In this document: positions 1 through 12,130 of the stretch, in pieces
Layout: every line of letters starts with the position of its first letter
Position numbering within the stretch: position 1 is the first letter of the stretch
The notes under the pieces: generated by a model
The model's database searches: none
What the model saw: the letters and a program-made list of their open reading frames with translations, nothing else
What the model was told of the DNA's origin: nothing
Translations under genes and position numbers: made by a program
Assembly: GCA_014898415.1 (NCBI GenBank)
Contig: RCTD01000002.1
Span: forward strand, 868,001-932,000
DNA from: Stromatinia cepivora
Lineage: Eukaryota > Ascomycota > Leotiomycetes > Helotiales > Sclerotiniaceae
Direction: 5' to 3'
Length of the DNA stretch: 64,000 bases

Positions 1-488
1 GGAGTGAGCCTGCGGAAATGTTGTAATGGATGGAGGAATTGTGTGATGATGATGTTTGCGAACCGATATGTGAAGCATTCTCATGGATCGCGATTTTATT
101 ACCAAAGTTTTGTCGAACAAGATATTTCTAGATTAGGCAAGGAGAGTGACATCATTGGTGTGAAAGGCGAATCAATGCTCGAAACCACAGAGAAAAACAT
201 CACTCCATGGAATGACATTATTTGCTGTAGGGAGTGGAATCAGCTCTCTGTTGAGAATCTATCTCGTCCGAGCCGAATGACCAAACGCGAAGAAAGAGGA
301 CTGTGCTCCAAAAAAAATGGAAAGACCAAAGGATGTAGCATTTTGCATGAATTCCTGCATTATTGTTCGTCCGATGTGCAAAGACGATATCGATTCATTC
401 ACCATTTGTATTCACTCTATCAATGGATAACTTTCCATTGTACATCATACATCATGATATACGTAGTCGTCTCTCACTTTCTAAGAAA
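1..488. other. Left flank, 3' side of the Clr5 gene
   Basis: No convincing gene. A 162-codon frame runs on the plus strand from about position 4, but it lacks an ATG start, has no recognisable motif and has the irregular composition of chance frames. Part of this stretch is probably the 3' UTR and terminator of the minus-strand Clr5 gene that ends at 489. Confidence 0.5.
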
Positions 489-1875
489 CTAAATCATTTC
501 CGGAGCAAGAGATGGTCCAGGCGACGACATGGAATTTCCAGACAGACATCTCCGCTCCGCATTTTCTATCATCCTGTCGACACTACCATCAATCCAAGAT
601 GGCGAATTTCCTGTCCATAAACCCACAAGCCTTCTATATTTTCCTAATAAGCGATCAATCTTACTCCTTTCCTGCGCTGCTAGAGCTTCATTCCATTCTA
701 GAATCTCCAACGAGTATTTGTAATAGGATATATCCACATCGACTTCTTGATTGCGGAAATCCTTCAGAATATTGACGTACTGTTGACGTAAACATTTTGC
801 ATCTTCGATTCTAGATATAGTGAGTGGTTGTGCATCCGTCCGCAGTGCTTCAAGTCGATTCTTATAGCCTTGAAGTAATTCTTCGCCCATAACAGCAAGA
901 GCACAGAGATGGAAGACCGAACCAGGCTCAGTAATAAATCCAGATGACGCATCCAGGAGATTATCTTTCACGGTTTGCCATTGATCAACATATCTAGTAT
1001 AACCCCAGATAACACTCCATATACTTTGTGACGAGACAACGTTATGCACAATTGAAGCTTTAAGGAACGCTTTGGTTAAGGTGATGCGCTCTGGGAAAGG
1101 AACATTTTCGTCGATTAATTTGAAATGATTGCTTCCAGTGCGAGAGGAACCGAGTATATTTTTGCAATGAGCGGGATTATTCAACCATGAGATGGCACAC
1201 GCCATATATTCCCCATCTGATTGCCACTTCTGTAAAAGAGGTACGAACGCATGCTCGACAGGGGATAAATTTTGTATCAGAGGTAATAGCTCCGAAAGCC
1301 GCATAGGTCGAGAAGGAATTTTTGTTGCTGGAATCCGACCCCTCATAGCACGGACGGGCATCGAAGAATTATTAAATCCAGGATGAAATTTCTCGAAGGT
1401 ATCAGAATTGGACGATGATGGTGTATCTGTATTATGCGTAGAATTGATCGAATTGGGAGATTGAGTGCTATTTTCATTCATGAGTAATTCCATAAAACTA
1501 TGCGGTTGGAAATGATCATCGTTCAACAGGAATAATAAATCGGCATCTTTCAAAGCATCTTCAGCATCTTCAGCATCTTCCGGCTCAATAGACGCAGCCG
1601 ATCGTGGATCTCGAGGACATGGGTTGCCGCATTTGTTATTTGATTTGTACTTTTTTATACCCCATTCGCGAAGCATCATTCGGTACATGCGAATACTAGA
1701 AATGCCGTACTTAGTATCCAAAGGAACATCCCGAAAGAGAAGATTAGTGATCGACCCACCTTGCACCAAATCCCCGGGTTGATATCAAAGTTTCCCTAAC
1801 CTGCTCCAGCGTCCGCCCTTCCGTAACATAGAGCTGCTCTAGCTCATCTTTTATGCTTGCCCAATCCTTTGGCAT
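489..1875 (-). CDS. Clr5-domain protein (putative DNA-binding regulator)
   Basis: Two exons, 1760-1875 and 489-1695, split by a 64-bp intron (1696-1759, GTGGGT..CTAG), give 440 aa starting at MPKDW. Residues 4-56 match the fungal Clr5 domain: W at 5, an acidic/leucine helix (DELEQLY), the GRTLEQV repeat, then GFGAS across the splice junction and RMYRMMLREWGIKK. Splicing is what restores the domain, which supports the model; the unspliced second exon alone would begin at a TTG. Clr5 domains occur at the N terminus of many fungal proteins and are named after a fission-yeast silencing factor; the rest (poly-acidic EDAEDAEDA near residue 55, then a long helical region) has no known fold that I recognise. 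Regulation and target are unknown. A second Clr5 gene lies 3.7 kb away on the other strand. Confidence 0.8.
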
Positions 1876-2756
1876 TGCCGCAATCTATTCATTTGATCCG
1901 TAGAAGACTTAAGTGCTGTAAAATCGATTCGATTCGAGTTCCCATTGCGCTGGATATTCTGGGATTGAAGGGACAAGTCCCCTCATAATAATTATGAGTA
2001 AGAGCAACATCGGAAAGTAGAAAGGAGGCTCTGCCTCGTCTCGAGCGGTGGCGTGGCGAATAATTTCTGTGTCATTCATCGCTTTCCACTGTTACTGTTG
2101 ACGCGTTCCGTTTCTGCGCAGTCTGCCAAGCCAAGTTGTCTCGTTACTTCCCTGTTTCCGATAATATAAGCGGACACAATTTGACCTCGCCACCACGGTG
2201 TGAAGCTTTTTTGCTGTATTACGTGCCAATACAGTGCTGATGTTAGGCGGTTTTGAGCTGTTTCACAAAAAGGAAGATTCTAGAAAGTGCTAGATAGTCA
2301 CGAAAGTGCAATTGCACTTTCGAGGAGACAAGCGTCTGTGCATATCTAATCCTATGAAGTATGAAGTTTATTGATTTTGTGCATCTCTCCACGGGTTCAT
2401 GCTAGGTATTCCCCGCCCGAATTAGCCACAGAGACAAAATCCTTCGAGTTGTTCTCACGGGATACATTGAATCCGAATGTCGTGGCAAGTGACGATTCAT
2501 TAGGCGATGTGAAGCCCGTTGCCCTTTTTGCGGATTGCACTTTCAAAAATGCGAACCATTTCACATTTGCAAAGTGCAAAAAGTGCAAAGCGGATTCGTA
2601 TATGGAGTGGTATTAAGTAGTGCTTAAAACCTCACGATGTTATTGCCCCTTTGTTATAGCTGTGCTTTTAATGCGAAGAAAGTTCCTCGCAATCGAGCAT
2701 TTTCATGGTGTTTTTTATTTAAACAGATCAGTTGAAGTTGTCATATCTTTTTGGAA
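1876..2756. promoter_or_regulatory. Divergent intergenic region with an AAAGTGCA motif cluster
   Basis: The stretch separates the Clr5 gene (minus) from the small Q/S-rich gene (plus), so it must hold both promoters. No credible coding frame is seen. Its striking feature is repeated AAAGTGC/GCACTTT sequence near 2284, 2301-2322 (a perfect palindrome), 2535-2545 and 2570-2590. Confidence 0.45.
2301..2322. promoter_or_regulatory. 22-bp perfect palindrome, half-site CGAAAGTGCA
   Basis: The sequence reads identically on both strands: CGAAAGTGCA, central AT, TGCACTTTCG. The same half-site core (AAAGTGC) recurs several times within 300 bp, once upstream and several times downstream. That would suit a dimeric DNA-binding protein site in the shared promoter, but no factor can be named from sequence. 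Confidence 0.4.
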
Positions 2757-3474
2757 ATGGCCCCCAAGAATTCGGCACACAGGGGTGATCCTCGCCGTGA
2801 ACCAGCAAGGTATGTAGCTTATCCAGTATTTGCTTATGACCTTGGTATGGCTTGATCATCTTTTATTCTAACACAGAAATTACAGAACTCGTACGGTCAA
2901 AAACCAATGTCCATCATCTCAATCAACTCATAGTCCCCCAACACACGATACTCGTCTGACATCAAACAATGCACACACAACATCAAATACTCAGAACAAT
3001 CCTCAAACTCTCAACTCGCAAACCCTCTATCAACACACTATTGATCAAGCCCAACTCTTTCAAGACCACTATCATGCGCATATCATTCGACAGAAAGAGG
3101 CTCGGAGCCTTCAAAGTAGTTTCTACTCTTTAGGAGTAGATATCCCGTCCTCCTTTTACCAAAGCAAAGTATCCGGAGTCTATCAAAGCCAAGCATACAC
3201 CTCAATCCCAGAACAAACCTACGAACCAACCCAAGCATACTCAACCCAATATCTCGCTCCCACAAGCACAACCTCATGCACAATGCAGCCCACGGACGAT
3301 AATTACCAATGTACCGAAATACGTGATGAGTACGAGATTAGCGAACAAGATGTGATAGACTCGAGAAACGATTTGAATGGTATAGGAGGCCAATTTCCAG
3401 TCTATGCATATCAGACATCGCAACATTCTGCCTCGATCTCTCAATTGGAAGCAGATATCATGCAGAGATCGTGA
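2757..3474 (+). CDS. Hypothetical Q/S/T-rich protein
   Basis: Two exons (2757-2809, 2877-3474) around a 67-bp intron with a textbook GTATGT donor and CTAAC branch just before ACACAG give 216 aa. I did not find this as a single open frame: joining the short ATG exon to the downstream frame keeps 199 codons open without a stop, which argues for a real gene. The product is basic at the N terminus (MAPKNSAHRGDPRREPARNYRTR), then rich in Q, S, T, N and Y (repeated SQAY/TQAY-like pieces), with an acidic C-terminal part. No signal peptide, membrane segment or known domain is visible. The composition suggests a disordered protein. The MAPK-N start could equally be a short basic nuclear signal. Function unknown. 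Confidence 0.55.
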
Positions 3475-5621
3475 TTGCTCAAAATTGTTGGTTATGCACA
3501 CGTGATTGAGCTTGTGAAATTTGGTTGGGAACTTTGGGTGGAGGAGCTTTGGTTGACATGTTAGGGATGGCAAAAGACGGAATTTGGGCAACGGGAGAAA
3601 ATGGATGAATTAGTTGTTTGAAGAATACGTGGGAAACAGTTATCGGGATTGGGGCGTTCTCATGAAACATCGTATGATGTGGGAGTGGAAACAAATGATA
3701 AGCATGATGCGAAAGTGTTGAGTCAGACTTGAATGCCATTTTGATACAAGAGAAGTAGAATAAGAGGCTGGGAATTCTTAAACATAAAATTAGTCTTTAT
3801 AAGTGGCAAGACTCCCACGGAATAAATTAAATTGACATGCTCTTAATGGCCCAGCTAAACCCTTCAATTTTCATATACTCTCTCGTGTCTCAATGATAAT
3901 GTATGCGCCGAAAGTTCGTTCTCTCGGATTTTATAACATCCGACGTCACATTACTGCCAATCATTCATAACTATCAACCGTAGAGCAAGAAGCAAAAGTA
4001 TATCTATAGTCAAAACCATCCCTCGCAAGATCAAAACTCATCCCGCAAGCAAATACGAAAGTGTATCCATCCAGACCAGCCACAGCACTCACTTATCAAA
4101 CGGTATTCGGCGTGGCTTGACTCCAACCCCTGTAAACCGACTAATTCACCGAGAGAACCAGAGCAGTCACGATGATAAGAAAACCCCAATCCTCTCCACC
4201 GCTCAAAATTCTGCATGAAAACCTATTCGTATCAAACTAACCACCTAGTAAATGAAGAAAAGAAAAATGAGTCCAATTTGCATCTCCAATCCATTCATAC
4301 CGAATGCGTGCTACTCGGGTATAAGGTGGGTAAGTAGATGGCGGGGTTAACTTAATCCTTAGCGCCGAACCATTAGCGTCGTATTAGCGCTTACCAAGCC
4401 TAATATGTTTTCGATGAACCCATCTCTCCCACAAATGATTTGTCGAGCAGAAAAACTAAAATATATAGCAAGCGCCCTTTATAACAAACAACAAATCAAC
4501 CATACTTCCCCAGAGCGCAACGCCCAAATTTTTCTTCATGAAGAAAAGTTACTCGACCTCTCGAAGCTTCAATTCCACTGTTCCGGAAGCCGCCGAAGAT
4601 TTCGAAAATGCGACCGACTTTGAGGTTTGGAAAATCATCGCCAATTGGGAAATGAAAACGAATCACCGGTTTACTATGGACTTGGACTAAAAGCGCTACA
4701 GAGCGCGAATGATGGGGTGATGAGCTGGACAACCAAAACAATTTTTTTTAGCTACAAGGCGCCAAAAGTGGTGGTCGCAATATTAGGTGGTCGCAATATT
4801 AGTTGATGAGTAACTAACTGTCTATTCGATTTGAAGGCGCTGCATCGAATTTTAGCCTGTAAAGCGCTGATCTCTGGGAATTTACCCAAGAGCGCGACGC
4901 CGAAGGGACGGTTCCGTGTCATGTTGAAGATATAGACACTATTCGGCCATACTACGCCGCACAAGTGCCGGCGGATCAACATCAGCAACATGGGATGAGA
5001 AATTATTTTGAAGGGAATGCATAATGTTCCTTCACTAGCTTTACTAGTGAAGGACATAGATTATAAGCAGCGTGAATTTTCAGTGTATAGTGTATATAGT
5101 TTCATATCTTCGTGGGGGCAGCACTCCGTATTCACAACTCATAAGAAAATCCAATATTCACTATCACCAAACTCCCACATTTCCTTATTGAGCGCCAATT
5201 GATACTTCGGCGCATAGAAATGTTTTCATTGTTCAGTATGCATCTTGCACAATTGGATGAATCATTTTAATCGGTTGCCATTATTTAATGGAGTATGTTA
5301 ATTGTAGAGATTTTAGGCGCTGAGTGGAGGCGGCTACCCCTCTAGCTTACCAGCAACGGACTCCAGTAATCTTCAATTGCCATGTTTTCATGCACGTCAT
5401 GTATGACACCCTGGAAACCATGAGCGCGCTTCCCCACTATCCCAATTGAACCTATCACCAAAACCATATCACATCAATACCAGATACACTATGGACCAGT
5501 AGTTTTGGCCGCTGATGAGAGCGGGACAAATATATATCTCTATCTGCTCTTCGAAATAAACACAAAATTCGAAATATCAAGAATACAAAACTTGCAGCTT
5601 ATAAGTATATCATCCGCGAAC
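3475..5621. other. 2.1-kb gene-poor stretch with GCGC clusters and short repeats
   Basis: No frame has recognisable coding character. Between 4360 and 5430 the tetranucleotide GCGC occurs about 14 times (for example 4362, 4387, 4472, 4693, 4703, 4759, 4837, 4864, 4892, 5192, 5317, 5423) in otherwise AT-rich DNA, usually as AGCGCY or GGCGCY. A 16-bp unit (GGTGGTCGCAATATTA) is tandemly duplicated at 4770-4801. An 11-bp inverted repeat with a 5-nt loop lies at 5028-5054. It may be decayed mobile DNA or a long promoter; neither is proven. Confidence 0.35.
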
Positions 5622-6149
5622 ATGCAGAACACATTGGAACATCACAAAACCGAGATTAGACGTTTGTTCTTCTCAGAACATTTGACCATATCTGCAATTC
5701 AGGAAATCATGAGAAAGAAATACGGCTTCAATGGATCGTGAGTAAAATTGGCGTTACTATCCGAATATATACTGATAGTCCATAGAATATCAGCATACAA
5801 GACAAAGCTGGCAGAATGGAACATGTTCATCCCACTCTCAAGCAGCACTAGAATTGGAAAGCATCAACATCTTTTTGGCAACAGAAGGCGGCCTGAGCGT
5901 CTGTATGAAGTCTCGAGGGTTATTCCCCGCTCAGTTCCCTTGACACCTCCATTGAGCCCTCCAGCCTTGAAGCATCAAAATGGAAACGCTCGCATCAAGC
6001 AAGAACGTGCCGCTCCTTGCTCCATATCTCTGATCGTCCACTCGGGCGAGAAGAAATCGAGAGACTTATTCTACCAAGACGAATATATCGTTATCCTCGC
6101 GGAACTCCGTGGAAGACTTGGAGCTGCACTTGGTCGGGAATCTGGTTGA
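5622..6149 (+). CDS. Second Clr5-domain protein, C-terminal end uncertain
   Basis: Exons 5622-5737 and 5786-6149, with a 48-bp GTGAGT..CATAG intron, give 159 aa. Residues about 3-55 form a Clr5 domain: MQNTLEHHKTEIRRLFF, TISAIQEIM, YGFNGS, then across the junction SISAYKTKLAEWNMFIP. The intron falls at the same place in the domain as in the gene at 489-1875 (between the GF motif and the aromatic/W part), so the two share ancestry. The 159-aa product is short for this family, and after about 6000 the other two frames look at least as protein-like: a 64-codon frame continues to 6303. The 3' end may therefore contain a missed intron or a frameshift. In-frame codons upstream of 5622 exist, but the Clr5 domain starts at this ATG. 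Confidence 0.6.
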
Positions 6150-6544
6150 AAACTTCCCTGAGCAAGTAGAGAATCACCAGGAAAAGCCGTCGGTTATACC
6201 AATCCGAGCCAAGTATAAAGGCAGGAGGAGATTAGGGGAATGGTTGCAAGTGGAGAAGGATATGGAAGGGAGAGGACGTCGAGTCTTCCGTCAAAAGGGC
6301 TGAAAAGAAGAAAAGGGCAGGGATATCGTGGAAGGCAGAATACGTCAAGGCGTGGCAGTGATGCGGTGATCAGATAGACGATAAGGGTTATCATTTTAGC
6401 TCATAGCTCCTTGTCCAGGATTTGTCTAACCAGATACCTCCTCAGAAGAGGACTTCAGATACCTTCTCAGAGGGGGACTTCATTTCCAGATAGACAGTCT
6501 CGAACCTTTCGAGGAGAAACAATTCTAAACGAATGAAACCCAAT
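6150..6544. other. Convergent 3' intergenic region
   Basis: It lies between the 3' ends of the second Clr5 gene and LYS12. It includes the 6109-6303 alternative frame mentioned for the Clr5 gene and otherwise shows nothing recognisable. Confidence 0.4.
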
Positions 6545-7706
<1,162 letters not shown>

Positions 7707-8039
7707 GATTGTTGACTTTGTTAACTTTGTTTGCTTTGACCAAACTTTTAATTGTGCTGGTGGGATATTTCAAAAGTTGACTCTGTTGCGAGATCGGTCT
7801 CCAATTATTATTTTCTTGTCTCAATTAAATATATTTTCGGCTATTTACACCCTCGGATTAACTCTTTTTAATCTATTCCCACACCTATGTGCTCAAGGCA
7901 TGGCATTAGGTAAGGCTCCTGGACTATCTTAATTACGCTTTTCTCTCTAATAAGTTTCAGACTATCATTCGGATTATAATTGCACACCTTACATGACTTG
8001 GAGTTTTCAGACTATCACTCGTCCTCTGTTCTTCTATTT

Positions 8040-8111
8040 CCAGATTCAGATTTCCGATTTCCGATTTAGATTTAGATTTAGATTGAGATTCAGATTCAGA
8101 TTCAGATTCAA
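8040..8111. repeat. Imperfect GATTCA/GATTTA hexamer repeat
   Basis: About twelve consecutive variants of a six-base unit (AGATTC, AGATTT, CGATTT) can be read directly; the last four copies are identical. Confidence 0.8.
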
Positions 8112-8160
8112 ATATTACTAGGTAGATACCTACTACCTAGTATGTATTACCCACCTAGTA

Positions 8161-8187
8161 TGTATTGTATTGTATTGTATTGTATGT
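8161..8187. repeat. TGTAT pentamer microsatellite
   Basis: Five consecutive TGTAT units followed by a partial one. Confidence 0.85.
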
Positions 8188-9091
8188 ATTTCCCTCATTT
8201 CTATTCAAACACCCATCTACCACTTTTTATACCCATGCCATTTTTATTTTCTCGAACCACTTCGAACCCATTCATGGAATGTTTCACTTCGCTTCGAAAC
8301 CCAATTAGAAAGAAAGGTCCAAGCCAAAGAGCTACAGTAACAGAGTACAAGTACTTGATATGCTATGGCCGACTGTCCGAGGGAAATTAAAAAAAAAATA
8401 AAAAATATTAAAGAGCACAGCCTTGTTAAGTAAGGTATTATGCCTTTTAATGCCTTGTACACAAAAAATACTAGTATCCATCAAACACCCCTATTTCCCC
8501 CCCCCCCCATCACCGGAATTACAAGTCATTTGAATATTGAAGAGAAAAGAAGTCCCCATATCTAACCCCTGCATAATAAGACCTTGTGATATTTATTCGA
8601 GACATTGAGTGTAGGACCGTTATTTCAAAAACCCTTTAACTTCTCTCCATATTTTGGGAACAGACTGGTTCATCTAACTTTCTTCGAATAATACTGCATT
8701 TGCGTTTGTTTACTATTAACACCACACCATACTACTCCGAAACCGTGTCGCGTGTTACTGTGGCTTCTTCTTAATCAATCATCCTCTTGAACAAGTACAA
8801 GTACCAGAGTACGGCAGATGTAATAGCTGGCCCTCAATGCCTTATTCGATTCACCACTTGACCAGCTGAGATTCAATACTCATACAACCCAGTGCCTCCT
8901 TTTCTAATCTTAAATACCTGGAGAACGCAATTGGATAACGTTCCTTCCACATATTCGGCAGATCACTGCAACTAGTAAGTGGCAATTACTTCATACTGGA
9001 GCTCATCCGGTAGCTCTTTCTGCCTTGGTTATATCGATTTAACTTTCCAAGTACAAGTTCAAGAGCCATCGGCTCTATAAAACCTGCCAAC

Positions 9092-11285
9092 ATGTCTAAT
9101 ATCAAAAACCTTCGTGCAATGTTTGAACAAAACAACAAGGAGACTTCAGGATCACCACCCGAAAGAGGACGTTCCCCAGGAGACGCTATATGTAAGCATT
9201 TTGTCCTACATCGGGAGTTTATGTGCTAATTATCCCTTAGTATTCTCACCAGGAAGTAGCACAACACCTCCAAGGCCACTATCGAAAGTCAGAACGAATT
9301 TTGTAACTGTTGAACGAAGCGCACAACAAGCTGGTCAGGCAATACAACTTGGTCTCAAGCGACAAGATAGCAGTAGTGAATCCAACATGGCGAGTGGTGG
9401 CAGTATGGCAAAAAGGAGGACGAGTTTTAGTTTGGATGAACAAAGTAATCCCCAAGAAACTGCAGAGAGAAAGAAGTCAATTTCACAAGAGTTCGAGGCA
9501 AGAAAGGCCAGTACTATGGTTGATGAACCCATTCCCGAGTCTGCCTTGGCAGAAACTCCCGCTTTTGAAGTCAACAAACAAATTGGAGATCCGGAACCAA
9601 TCAAGGGACCATTACCTGAACGTGGTCGAGAATTGGCAAAGCCAGCAGAGATTAAGGAAAAACCAAAGAAATCTGAGGAGGCGTCAAAAGCACCAGATGC
9701 AAGCAGTCCTGCAATTGGAGCAGGCAAGAGCCCAACATCAAGAGCAGTCGCTGCAACTAAAGACCTCTTAAAGGTTTCGGACAAAGCTACAAAAACCAAG
9801 TCTGCCACACGACCTGCACCTATATCTACGGGTAAATCATCCACAACTCCAAAGCCCTCTCCAAGAACAACATCACCTCCCAAATCTTCAAAGCCAGCTC
9901 CAAAGACTCCAACAACACCCACGGCAAGCTCTGAAAAGGAGGGAAGGCTCCAAAAGAGCAAAACACCAGAGAAGAAAGCTTCGCTTCCAGCCAAGACACC
10001 CGAGAAGAAACCGGGCAAGAAGACCAGCAGCAACTCACTAGCCGCCTCAAGCGGCGCACGAGCTTCAAGTAAGCCAAGGTCTGCTAGTCGACCAGCTGTC
10101 AAGACCAGAATCCCACCATCGCCACCACAGAGTGGACTTAGCAAGACCAAAGCCAAGTCACCTACAAGACCAGTGCAGCTCCCAGCTTCTCTCCTGGCCC
10201 CAACAGCTGCTTCGGGCTCGAAAGGTGCTACCTCGACACCTCCTGCTCGACAAACCCAGAGTCGTGCATCTGGAGCCATTAAGGGTGAAAGTGTCCCACG
10301 CTCGCAAAGTCGTGCTGGCAACGCGCCGAAGGCATCACATCCACCAGTCTCACGGAGTGCTACTCAATTGAAGATAGGAACTACTAGACCATTGCTTGGG
10401 CCACCTTCGACCTCACAAAAGAAGACTTCAGCAGGAAATCCACCTGCATCAGCACCATTGGCCGATGATGGATTTTTGTCGCGTATGATGAGGCCTACGG
10501 CTTCTTCTGCCTCCAAATCGACCGATAAATCCCCTCCACCAAAACGATCACTATCAATAAAGCGACCATCTAGCAGCCTTGGTCACTCCAAGGTTCATGA
10601 TACCAAAACCGCCTCTCATGCAATCCAGAAGGTGACCAGACCTACCACAACTAAGGCGGCCGTTCCAAAGTCAACAGCTCCGGCTGCCAAAACTGGTGCC
10701 AAAATAGGGGCAAAGAAGACGTCGGCAGAGTCACAAAAGCACGTAGCTAAGCCGGAAGAAACCAAGGTAGTAAAAGCACCAAAGGCCGAGATAACTTCTA
10801 CGGAGGCAGTCGTTCCATCAGCTGGAGATGCAACAAATGAAAATTCTAAGGAGATTGAGGTTGAGCCAGTACAGGAAGAAGCAGTAGAAGAAGCAAAAGT
10901 TACTGAGGCTCCAGCCGTTGAGACAGAGGAGAAAATTGAAACTCCTGTCGCTCAAACAGAGGTCATCGTCGTTGAAGAACCAAAGAAGGAAGCCGAGGTT
11001 CCAGAGCCTGCGGTAGTTGATGCAGCCCCAGCTTCGCCAGTCAAGGAGGGTGCTGCAGAGCCAGTTGAAGAAGTAGTTGAAGAAGCAGCTAAAGAACCCG
11101 AGGCAGAGAAGGAGGAGACTATACAAGGTGTGCCTTCATCCGAAGAACCACACAAGGTTAATACACCAACCTCACCAGTTGTTGAGGCCAAGCCAGAAGA
11201 TGACGAGGATCCAGAGGATGCTGCCGCCAGGGCAGAAATTGCCAGAATCAATGCAGAGATGATGGCTGCTTTGAATTCTAACTAG
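9092..11285 (+). CDS. Long disordered Lys/Pro/Ser/Ala-rich protein
   Basis: Exons 9092-9191 and 9241-11285 (49-bp GTAAGC..CCTTAG intron) give 714 aa beginning MSNIKNLRAMFEQNN. The N-terminal block (RAMFE, SPPERGRSPG, PLSKVRTNFV) is the part that I remember as conserved in a family of filamentous-fungal proteins usually left as hypothetical or likened to yeast Aim21; that link is only tentative. From about residue 100 to 600 the chain is low complexity: serine, proline and lysine, with repeated TPEKK/PKSSKP/TTKAAVPKS pieces like those of microtubule- or chromatin-associated tails. The last 120 residues are strongly acidic (EEVVEEAAKEPEAEKEE) and the end is DAAARAEIARINAEMMAALN, a probable short helix. 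There is no membrane segment. The charge asymmetry (basic middle, acidic tail) is notable. An antisense 328-codon frame inside is a shadow of its biased composition. Confidence 0.8.
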
Positions 11286-11705
11286 AGAGGTCACTTGCAA
11301 GAGATATGATGTGTTTGGAGAGTTCTATGGGTTGCTTGATATGGGAATATTATGCATTAGCCGGTGTTTGGCATTCGTTGCGATTGTAGTAGCTTCAGCT
11401 TTGTTAATAGCAGACATTTTACGTGGGGTGGATGGGTTATAGCGCAGTATACTGCGATATCAATTTGAGAAATGAAAATATTAATTTTGGCAAAATTAGT
11501 TGATTTTTTAACAAAAGCAAAAGCAAAAGCAAAAGCGTAATTCATAATTCTTCGGCATAATGGCAAATGCGGAGTATGATTCCGTAATTAAATGGTTTTC
11601 GGGCAATTTTATTTTTCTGAATCATGGTATTTTAAAGTAAAACCCGGTTGGGCATCACTTTTTATTGTCTTGAATGAAACCTACCAGATCTTACCAAATC
11701 TTACC

Positions 11706-11839
11706 GAAGTAGAGGAGTAGAGAAGTAGCGAATTAGAGAAGTAGAGAAGTAGAGAAGTAGAGAAGTAGAGAAGTAGAGAAGTAGAGAAGTAGAGAAGTAG
11801 AGAAGTAGAGAAGTAGAGAAGTAGCGAAGTAGGGAAGTA
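11706..11839. repeat. Minisatellite, unit AGAAGTAG
   Basis: An eight-base unit AGAAGTAG repeats perfectly from about 11735 to 11824 with diverged copies at both edges. On the minus strand it creates an artificial LLYFSTS-repeat frame, which is not a gene. Confidence 0.9.
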
Positions 11840-11982
11840 TATAGTTGATGTGCATATGAAGTATAGAAGCTAATATACAATCTTATACTCTGTATATACT
11901 CTGTATGTAATGTACTAATATACATATAGAGTATATATACAGCATATATACACTAGTTAGCTAGCTAATCTATTCTTTAATT

Positions 11983-12130
11983 AGATAGGTAGATAGGTAG
12001 ATAGGTAGATAGGTAGATAGGTAGATAGGTAGATAGGTAGATAGGTAGATAGGTAGATAGGTAGATAGGTAGATAGGTAGATAGGTAGATAGGTAGATAG
12101 GTAGATAGGTAGATAGGTAGATAGGTAGAT
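11983..12130. repeat. Minisatellite, unit ATAGGTAG
   Basis: About 18 nearly perfect copies of the eight-base unit ATAGGTAG in a row; the array starts within AT-rich sequence and ends in a diverged copy. Confidence 0.92.

Larger units (their letters stand above)
7707..9091. other. Intergenic region with simple repeats
   Basis: It lies between two divergent genes and so contains both promoters. Seen here: an imperfect (TTCAGA/TTTAGA) hexamer tract at about 8040-8111, an inverted CTAGGTAG/CTACCTAG pair near 8118-8142, a (TGTAT)n tract at 8161-8187 and a run of about ten C at 8499-8508. No gene is supported. Confidence 0.5.

Noticed and set aside
4..492. 162-codon plus-strand frame at the left edge
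   Set aside because: No ATG start, no domain, irregular composition; may be chance.
9335..10321. 328-codon antisense frame within the disordered-protein gene
   Set aside because: It is a mirror of the biased codon composition of the sense gene, with no motif.
11701..11925. LLYFSTS-repeat protein on the minus strand
   Set aside because: It is a translation of the AGAAGTAG minisatellite.
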